Shown here one piece after another: positions 53,487 to 63,200 of a stretch of DNA of 64,000 nucleotides. Within the stretch, counting starts at the first letter, position 1; every line of letters begins with the position of its first letter. Location: NCBI RefSeq assembly GCF_014534655.1, contig NZ_JACVVD010000001.1, positions 310,001 to 374,000 of the forward strand, read 5' to 3'. The notes beneath the pieces were generated by a model. It did not search any database. It saw only the letters and a list, made by a program, of their open reading frames with translations, and was not told where the DNA came from. A program made the position numbers and the translations under genes. The DNA comes from Paenibacillus sedimenti. GTDB lineage: Bacteria; Bacillota; Bacilli; Paenibacillales; NBRC-103111.

Positions 53487-54280
53487 ATGATCGATAAATA
53501 TACGCAAAATATGATGCTTGCTGACGGTCAATTTGAAAAAGAGCAGCAGTATTGGCTGAATAAGCTGCAGGGTGAAATCGTGCTTTCGGAGTTCCCGAGA
53601 GATGCCGATCGAACATCCACAGTGTCCGGCAGCATGTCGGCAATCAAATACGGATTTCCGCCCGAGCTCTCGCAGAAGCTTCAGACGATCGCGAATAAGT
53701 CCGATTTTGCTCTTTTCATGATCCTTTTATCCGGAATCAAATACTTGCTTCATCGTTACGCCTCCCAATCCGAGATTACGGTCGGCATGCCGGTTTTCAA
53801 GCAAAATAAGCAAAATGCCGTACTGGTGAACTCGCTGCTGCTGCTGAAAACAACGCTGATGCAGGATGATTGCACGTTCAAGCAATGGCTGGCAGCTGTG
53901 AAGGAAACCGTCACTTCGGCCAATGAGCATCAAAACTTTCCGTATATCAAATTAACCGAGCTGCTTGACTTGCCGGAGGGGAACTCCAACCAGCCGTACC
54001 TGCCAACGCTCGTTTTGCTCGATAGCATTCATGACCGCAGCAGTATCGATCATGTACAATCCAACGTTATTTTCCAGTTTTCGCATACCGAGGAGCAGGT
54101 TGAATTGGTTCTTCGCTACAACTCGGGTGTGTATAGCGAATTTCTGATGAAGCAAATCGCTTTTCACCTGATTCATTTTTTAAGGTCGGCATTGAACGAA
54201 CCGGATCGGAGCCTGGGTGAGCTTGAGCTTCTATCCTTGGCGGAAAAAATGAAGCTGCTGGACGAATTCAATATGACCGG
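53487..54280 (+). other. N-terminal half condensation domain of NRPS 4
   Basis: About 255 residues aligning with the second lobe of C domains (QYWLNKL near residue 22, ITVGMPVFKQ where intact domains have IVGTPxAGR, NFPYIKL where they have DYPFE). The catalytic first lobe is absent, so it cannot form peptide bonds alone. It is not the missing part of a broken gene, because NRPS 3 already ends with an intact C domain. A docking or linker role between NRPS 3 and 4 is the simplest inference. Confidence 0.8.
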
Positions 54281-57200
54281 GGCGTCTTACCCGCTGGATC
54301 AAACGATCCACGGCTTGTTCGAGGCGCAGGTGTTAAGGACACCGGAGGAAATCGGTGCCTCCTGCGGCGAGGAGAACCTGACATACCGTCAACTGAACGA
54401 ACGCGCAAACAGTCTAGCTCGCGTACTTCGCAGCCATGGCGTGGGGCCGGACGACAGGGTCGGCCTGCTCGCCGAGCGCTCGCTCGATATGATCGTCGGC
54501 ATTTTTGCAACGCTCAAAGCCGGCGGTGCGTATGTGCCGCTTGACCCGGACTATCCGCAGGAGCGCACGCAGTTCATGCTGGAGGACAGCTGGGCCCGTG
54601 TCCTGCTGGCGCAGCCGCACCTGATGGGCAAGGTCCCATTCGATGGCATCACACTGGATATGAGTGACAGCGAGCTGTACGCCGGAGATACGTCGGACTT
54701 GGAGCCGGTGAATGGGCCACACGATATGGCCTACATCATTTATACGTCCGGCACGACCGGCAAGCCGAAAGGCGTCATGATCGAGCATCGGAATGTCGTG
54801 CGTCTGCTCGTTCATGACCGGCTGCAGTTCGATTTCAATGAACGCGACGTATGGACGGTATTCCATTCCTTCTGTTTCGACTTCTCCGTGTGGGAGATGT
54901 ACGGGGCGCTGCTATACGGGGGAAAATGTGTCGTCGTGCCGAAAACGACGGCGCAAAACCCGAAGGCGTTCGCACAGCTGCTGCGCCAGGAGGGCGTAAC
55001 GGTATTGAACCAAACGCCGACCGCGTTCTATGCGCTGATCCATGAAGAGCTGCAGCAGCCGGACAACGGGCTTGCCGTCCGCTATGTCATCTTCGGCGGG
55101 GAAGCGCTGAACCCGGTCATGCTGAAGCCGTGGAAGGCGAAGTATCCGAATACGCTGCTGATCAATATGTACGGGATTACGGAAACAACTGTACATGTGA
55201 CTTATAAAGATATTACGGATCGCGAAATCGAGACGAACCTGAGCAACATCGGGCGTCCGATTCCGACGCTGACGAGTTACATCTTCGACGCGCAGCGCAG
55301 GCTGGTGCCGATCGGCGTCGTCGGCGAGCTGTACGTCGGTGGAGACGGCGTCGCGCGCGGGTATTTAAACCGTGAGGAGCTGACGGCCGAGCGGTTCGTC
55401 ATGAATCCTTACAAGCCGGAAGAGCGGCTGTACCGGTCCGGGGACCTCACGCGTCTGCTGCCAAGCGGCGAGATGGAATATTTCGGACGGATCGACCATC
55501 AGGTGAAGATCCGGGGGCACCGCATCGAGCTGGGCGAGATTGAAACGCAGCTTCTGCGGCACGAGCGGATCCAGGAAGCGACGGTGCTGGCGCTGGACGA
55601 CGAGCAGGGGCAGAAGTTCCTGTGCGCTTACTTCATCGCAGACGGGGAGCCGACCGTGTCCGAGCTGAGGGCACACATCGGCAGCGATTTGCCGGCGTAC
55701 ATGATCCCGTCGCATTTTGTGAAGCTGGACCGCATGCCGCTGACCGCCAACGGCAAAATCGACCGCAAAGCGCTGCCGAAGCCGGAAGGCGGACTGGACT
55801 CGGGCACGGCCTACGTGGCGCCGAGGACAGAACTCGAGGCAGGGCTCGCTCAGATTTGGCAGAACGTGCTCGGCTGCGAGCGAGTCGGTGTACTGGACGA
55901 TTTCTTCGCGCTGGGCGGGCATTCGTTGAAGGCGATGTCGCTTATCACTGCGATACATAAAGCCTACGATGTGGAAGTGCCGCTAAGCCTGATGTTCGAA
56001 ACGTCGAATATTGAGGCGTTAGCACGTTATATCGAAGTCGCAGTCGTAGAAAATAATGGATATGTTGCAATTCCCCCAGCACCACAGCAGGAGGTATACC
56101 CAGTATCATCAGCGCAGAAGCGGATGTATATCATTAATCAATTTGAAGGTGCAGGCACGGGGTATAATATGCCGGGCATATTCCAATTGCATGGGAAGCT
56201 GGACCGCGGACGCTTGGAACAAGCTTTCCGACATTTGATCATACGCCATGAGACGCTGCGAACATCCTTCGAGACGGTGAATGGAGAGCCGGTTCAAAGG
56301 GTGCACGCATCCGTACCATTTGAGATCAGTTACATAGAGGCGATAGGGGCAGAGCCATCTCATGCCGAGATCGAGCGGTTGATCCGGGCATTCATTCAGC
56401 CTTTTGACCTGCAGTCGTCCCCATTGCTCCGCGTTGGGTTGATTCAGCTTGCCGTTGATCATCACATCTTCATGTGTGACATGCACCATATCATTTCGGA
56501 TGGAGTTTCCATGTCGATTCTCGTCAAAGAATTTACCGCCTTGTACCATGGCGAAACGCTGCCGGAGCTATCCATACAGTATAAAGATTTTGCCGTATGG
56601 CAGCATGACAGTCTGCAAAGCGAGAAGCTAAAAAAACAAGAAGCCTATTGGCTAGACGCATTTCATGGAGAGCTTCCGCAACTGGAACTGCCAACCGATT
56701 ATTTGAGACCTGCGGTGCAAAGCTTTGAGGGCAATCATGTAACGCTGCAGGCGGGTTACCGGATTATGGAAGGCGTAAAACGCATCGCTGCAGAAACGGG
56801 ATCCACGCTCTATATGGTGCTGCTTGCCGCCTATAATGTCTTGCTGGCCAAATATTCCGGGAAAGAAGACATTATCGTCGGCACGCCGACAGCCGGTAGA
56901 TCACATGCCGATGTTGAAGGCCTAATAGGCATGTTTGTCGGTACGTTGGCAATGAGAAATAAGCCTGAAGGGCATAAAACGTTCAAGCAGTTTTTAGCTG
57001 AAGTCAAATTGAATGCAATGAAGGCGTACTCCAATCAGGATTACCCCTTTGAAGCTCTGCTGGAAAAGCTGAACATTGTTCGCGATATTAGCCGCAATCC
57101 GCTTTTTGACACGATGTTCATGGTACAAAATATCGATGTGCAAGAGGCCGGCTTTGAAGAGCTGCAAATCGAACCGTACGTTGTGGAGAACTACATCTCC

Positions 57201-60200
57201 AAATTCGATCTGTCTCTGGAAGCGAAGGAAATGGAGAGCGGTTTGAGCGTTCATCTCGAATACAGTACGAACCTTTTTGCCAGGGAAACTGTGGAGAGGC
57301 TCGGACGCCATTACATCAACCTGCTCGAATCCATTGTGCAGGAGCCGGAGCGGAAGCTGGCGGAACTCGACATGCTATCGGATGAAGAAAAACAGCAAAT
57401 ATTAACGGATTTTAACGATACGAAAACGGATTACCCGGGCGAACTGTCCATTGCCGGATTGTTTGAGCAGCAAGCAAGGCTAACGCCGGATCATCCTGCT
57501 TTAGTTTGGTCCGGGAAGCAGCTCACGTACTGCCAGCTCAATGAAAAAGCGAACCGGCTTGCCCGGACGCTCATGGGCCAAGGTGTAGGGCCCGACCAAG
57601 CCGTCGGGCTGCTCGCGGAACGTAACATGGAACTGATTGTCGGGCTGCTCGGCATCCTGAAAGCAGGCGGAGCTTTCCTGCTTCTCGATCTCGATATTCC
57701 CGAAGAGCGCATGAAATACATGCTCGAGGACAGTGGTGCCCGTATCGTGCTGACGGAACGGCATCTGCGCCAAAAGACAGCGGCACTGGGCGCTGTTCAA
57801 GTGAACATTCTTGATGAAGAGACCGGCCATTTCGATACTGACGGTTCCGACTTAGAACCGAAGAGCGGACCGCGCGATCTGGCTTACGTGATCTATACAT
57901 CGGGTTCCACCGGCAAGCCGAAAGGCGTGCTCATCGAGCAGCGCAGCGTCGTGCGGCTGGTCAAAGAAACGAACTATGTGCAGTGGAGCGCGAATGAACG
58001 CATTTTGCAGACAGGAGCGCTTGGCTTCGATGCCGTCACGTTTGAGTTCTTCGGTGCGCTGCTGAACGGAGGCACTCTGTATCTGACCGATAAGAGCGTT
58101 ATTTTGGATAGCGAAAAGCTCAGCGCGTTTATTGCCGAACACCGCATCACGACCATGTGGCTCACTTCCCCGTTGTTCAACCAGCTTTCGCAGGAGAACG
58201 CGGGAATGTTCGCCGGTCTGCGACAGCTGCTGGTCGGCGGCGATGCATTATCGCCTAGCCACATTAACCACGTGCGCAGCAAGTGCCCGGGTCTGCGTCT
58301 GATTAACGGCTACGGGCCGACGGAGAACACGACGTTCTCCACGACGTACCCGATCGAACGCGATTACGAGGGCAGCATACCGATCGGGCGGCCGATCAGC
58401 AATTCGACCGCTTACATCGTGAACAAGTACAACCAGCTGCTGCCCGTAGGCGTGCCGGGCGAGCTGTGTGTCGGCGGCGATGGGGTGGCACGCGGATATG
58501 CCAATAGGCCGGAGCTGACGGCGGAGACCTTCGTTCCGAACCCGTTCGTAGAGGGAGAAGTGATGTACCGAACCGGCGACCTGGCGAAATGGCTGCCGGA
58601 CGGGGCGATCGAATATAGAGGCCGCATTGATCAGCAAGTGAAGATCCGGGGATACCGGATCGAGCTGGGCGAGATCGAAGCGGAGTTGCTGAAGCATCCG
58701 GCTATGAAGGATGCCGTTGTGATCGCCCGCGAGGACGCGAACGGGCAGAAGTTCCTGTGCGCCTACATCGTGGGGGAACAGGATCTGGGTGCGCCGGAAG
58801 TAAAGGCGTTCCTGTCGCAGGAGCTGCCGTCCTACATGGTGCCTGCGTACATCGTGCAGATGGAGAAGCTGCCGCTGACGGCCAACGGCAAAATCGACCG
58901 CCGCGAGCTGCCTGAGCCGGAGGGCGGTTTGGGCTCCGAAGCGGAGTATGCAGCGCCCCGGAATGAGACCGAAGAGCAGCTCGTCGCCATCTGGCAGGAC
59001 GTCCTCGGCGTGCTGCAAGTCGGCATCCGCGACGACTTCTTCCTGCTCGGCGGCCACTCGCTGAAAGCGATGACGCTGCTGGCGCGGATCAAACAGCAGC
59101 TGCAAGCGAACGTGCCGCTGCGAGTGCTGTTCGAGTCGCCGACGATTGAGGCGCTTGCCTTGCATATCGAGCAGGCTGACAAAGAGGCATATGCGGCGAT
59201 CAAACCGGTGGAGTCGCGCGATTATTATCCGGTTTCCTCGGCGCAGAAGCGGATGTATATTCTTGGGCAATTTGAAGGCACGGGAACGGCTTATAACATG
59301 CCCGGCGTCATGTTCATCGAAGGGGAGCTGAACCTCGATACCTTCAGGCAGTCGTTCATACGTCTCGTTGAGCGTCATGAATCGCTCCGCAGCTCGTTCG
59401 ATGTCATCGATGGCGAACCCGTTCAAATCGTACACGGGAACTTGCAATTTGAAATTGAATACATAGACATCGTCCATGACGCGTTAGAAGTGGGTCAGTT
59501 GGTCGAACAATTCGTCCGGCCGTTCGATTTATCGAGGGCGCCTCTGCTTCACGTAGGTCTGATACATCTGCAGCCCGGACGACATTTGTTCCTTTTCGAT
59601 ATGCATCATATTATTTCCGACGGCGTCTCGATGGCGATCCTCGTTGACGAGTTCGTCCGCCTGTATCAGGGCGAGCAGCTGCCTGAGTTAACGATCCATT
59701 ATAAAGATTTTGCCGTTTGGCAGAACGGGTTTTTCCAATCGGAGCGGATGCAAAAGCAGGAGACCTACTGGTTATCTCAATTTGATGGGGAAATTCCGGT
59801 TCTTGATTTGCCGACGGACTTCTCCAGACCATCGATTCAGAGCTTTGAAGGGGATTATATGACGGTCGGCTCCGGCAGAGAGCTGGCGGAAGGACTTAAA
59901 AAGCTAGCAGTCGAAACGGGCGCAACACTGTATATGGTGCTTTTAGCGGCTTATCATGTGCTGCTCGCCAAATACAGCGGGCAGGAAGACATCGTCATCG
60001 GTACGCCGATCGCCGGCAGACCGAGAGCGGAGCTCGAACCGGTTATCGGCATGTTTGTCAATACACTTGCTCTTCGCAACCGCTCGGAAGGCGGTCAGAC
60101 GTTCAAGCAGTTTTTGGCATCCGTTAAGGATACGACGCTCAGTGCATTCGAGCACCAAGACTACCCTTTCGAAGCGATTGTCGAAAAGCTGAATATGGCC

Positions 60201-63200
60201 CGCGATTTAAGCCGCAATCCGTTGTTCGATACGATGTTCAGCATGCAGAACATATCAGTCAGGGCAGCGCAATTGGACGACCTCCAATTTACGCCATATG
60301 AAACAGAAAGCCGAATCGCCAAATTCGATCTATCGATGGAAGCAACGGAAGAAGAGAACCAGATCCGTTTCAACCTGGAATATAGTACGCGTTTGTTCAA
60401 CCGGACGACGATAGAACGACTAGCCGGTCACTATTTACGTACACTTCATCAAATCGTCATGAACCCGGATAGCTTGCTGTCTGAGATCGATATGCTTAGC
60501 GATGCGGAAAGGTACGAAATCATCCATACATTCAACGATACCCATGTAACGTTTAGCATGGATGTGACGATGCCGCAACTGTTCGAACAGCAGGCGGCAC
60601 AGACGCCGGACCGCATTGCGATCAGCTTCGAAGGGACGCAGTGGACTTACCGCGAACTGAATGAACGGGCTAACCAATTAGCACGTTACTTGCTCTTGAC
60701 AGGGATGGGGCAGGAAGATTTGGCGGCCATCTTGATGCACCGTTCACCGAGAATGATTGAATGTATCCTGGCCGTTTGGAAAGCGGGCGGTGCTTACGTG
60801 CCGATCGATCCGGACTATCCGCAGCAAAGAATCCGCGAACTGCTTGCTGATTCAGGTGCGGTGTGCTTACTGACGGAAATGCCTTACGTAACGCCTGAAA
60901 TCAAGGATGATTTTACCGGTGTGATCATTCCGATCGACGCGGACGATGAAGTCATTCGTCAGGTCGAGGAAAACAATGTTAAGCTGCCGCCTACGATTTC
61001 CAATCACCTTGCTTATGTCATTTATACATCAGGTTCTACGGGTAAGCCGAAGGGCGCCATGCTGGAGCATGCGGGCATGCTGAATCATATGGATGCGATG
61101 ATCAGCGCCTTCCGTCTGGACGAACAAAGTGTCATTGTCCAAAATGCCCCGCACTGCTTCGATATTTCCGTCTGGCAGTTGGTAACCGCTTTGGTGCTCG
61201 GGGGCCGGACGGCGATATACAGCAACGAGCTCGTGTTGAATGTGCGGGAATTTTTGGAGCAAGTGGCGGCTGACAAGGCAACTGTGCTGGAGGTGGTCGT
61301 TTCCTATATGGCCGCCATGCTGGATTTGCCGGAAACCGTTGCGCTTCCGGACCTACAGGTTGTGCTGGTGACCGGGGAATCCATCAAACCTCCGCTGGCC
61401 CGAAAGTGGTTCGAGCGCTATCCGCACATTAAGCTGGTCAACGCATACGGGCCAACCGAAGCGTCGGACGACATTACGTTGTATGTCATGGATAATGCGC
61501 CGGAGCTGGAAACCGTTCCGATCGGCAAGCCGGTGCAAAACATGCACGTATACGTCGTGGACTCTTATATGAAGCTTGTACCAATCGGCGTTCAAGGGGA
61601 ATTATGCGTCTCAGGCATCGGGGTAGGGCGCGGTTATTTGAATGACCCGGAAAGAACGCAAAAAGCATTTATGGAGGATCCGTTCCGAGGTGAATCCGGT
61701 ATCCGGATGTACAAAACGGGAGACTTGGCTCGTTTCCTGCCTGACGGCAATCTGGAATATGTCGGCCGAGTCGATCATCAGGTCAAGATTAGAGGCTACC
61801 GGATCGAGCTTGGCGAAATCGAGGCGATTTTGCTGAGACAGGAAGGTGTTAAGGAAGCAGTAGTCATGGATCGGACGGATGCCCATAGTCAAAAGTATTT
61901 ATGCGCATACTTCACTTCTGACGATATGATTCCGGCTTCGGTACTGAAGGAAAGTTTAAGTAAAGAACTTCCAGGCTACATGGTGCCGTCATACTTTGTA
62001 CAGATGGATCGACTTCCCTTAACACCGAATGGAAAAGTTAACCGCAAAGCGCTTCCGGAACCGGATGGTGGCGGGGCGCAAGACTATACGGCTCCGTCAA
62101 GTGAGACAGAACGTACCCTTTGCGTGATCTGGCAACATGTGCTGGGAATCGGCAGGGTCTGCATTCACGATAGCTTTTTCGAATTGGGCGGTCATTCTCT
62201 CAAAGCGATGATGCTGCTCGCTCAGATTCACCGCGAAACGGGCGTAGAGGTTCCGCTGCGCACGTTGTTCGAGATGCCGACCGTGCAGCAGATCGCCAAG
62301 TTTATCGATCAGTCTTCATCACAAAACTTTGTATCGATTCAACCGGCTGAACATCAAGAATATTACCCGCTCTCATCCGCTCAAAAACGGATGTTCATTC
62401 TACAGCAGTTTGAGGCCGACAGTGTCGGTTACAACATGCCGGATGTGATGCTGATCGAGGGCGAGCTGGATGTTGAGCGGTTTAATCAGGCTTACCGGGC
62501 GCTCATTCGCCGTCACGAAGCGCTTCGCACCTCGTTCCATACGGTGAATGGCGAACCGAGGCAGAAGGTGCATGAGGATACCGAGTTGCGGATTCAAATC
62601 GAGGTGTATCAGGCCGATTCGGACGAGGATACGGCGAAGTTGGTGCAATCCGTCATCCGTCCGTTCAATTTAAGCGAAGCGCCGCTGATTCGCGCTGTAT
62701 TAATTCGAAGAGCGGCCGATAAGCACGTTTTTGTCTACGATATGCATCATATCGTTTCCGACGGCGTATCGAGCGGCATTATTGCGAGCGATTTTGCCGC
62801 CTTGTACGCCGGCGCTGAGCGGCCAAAGCTGAACATTCAGTACAAAGATTTTGCGGTTTGGCAAAATGAGCAATTCCAAAGCGGTATCATGCAAAAGCAT
62901 GAGCAATACTGGCTGAACAAGTTTACCGGCGAAGTGCCGCTGCTGAATCTTACGACCGATTACCCAAGACCGCAAGTGAAGAGCTTCGTAGGGGATTTCG
63001 TCGCCTTTGGCTCCGGTTCCAAAAGGATGGAGTTGCTGAACCGGTTTGCCGCTTCACAGGGTACGACGCTGTATATGGTGCTGCTCGCTGCCTTTAACGT
63101 GCTGCTTGCCAAATATTCCGGTCAGGATGATCTTGTGGTGGGAACGCCGATCGCCGGCAGGCCGCATGCGGACGTGGACAACGTCGTCGGGATGTTTGTC

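Noticed and set aside
53400-53500. NRPS 3/NRPS 4 boundary as a frameshift in one gene
   Set aside because: NRPS 3 ends with a whole C domain and NRPS 4 starts with extra C-domain sequence behind a perfect AGGAGG; no shift would rebuild a single intact domain.
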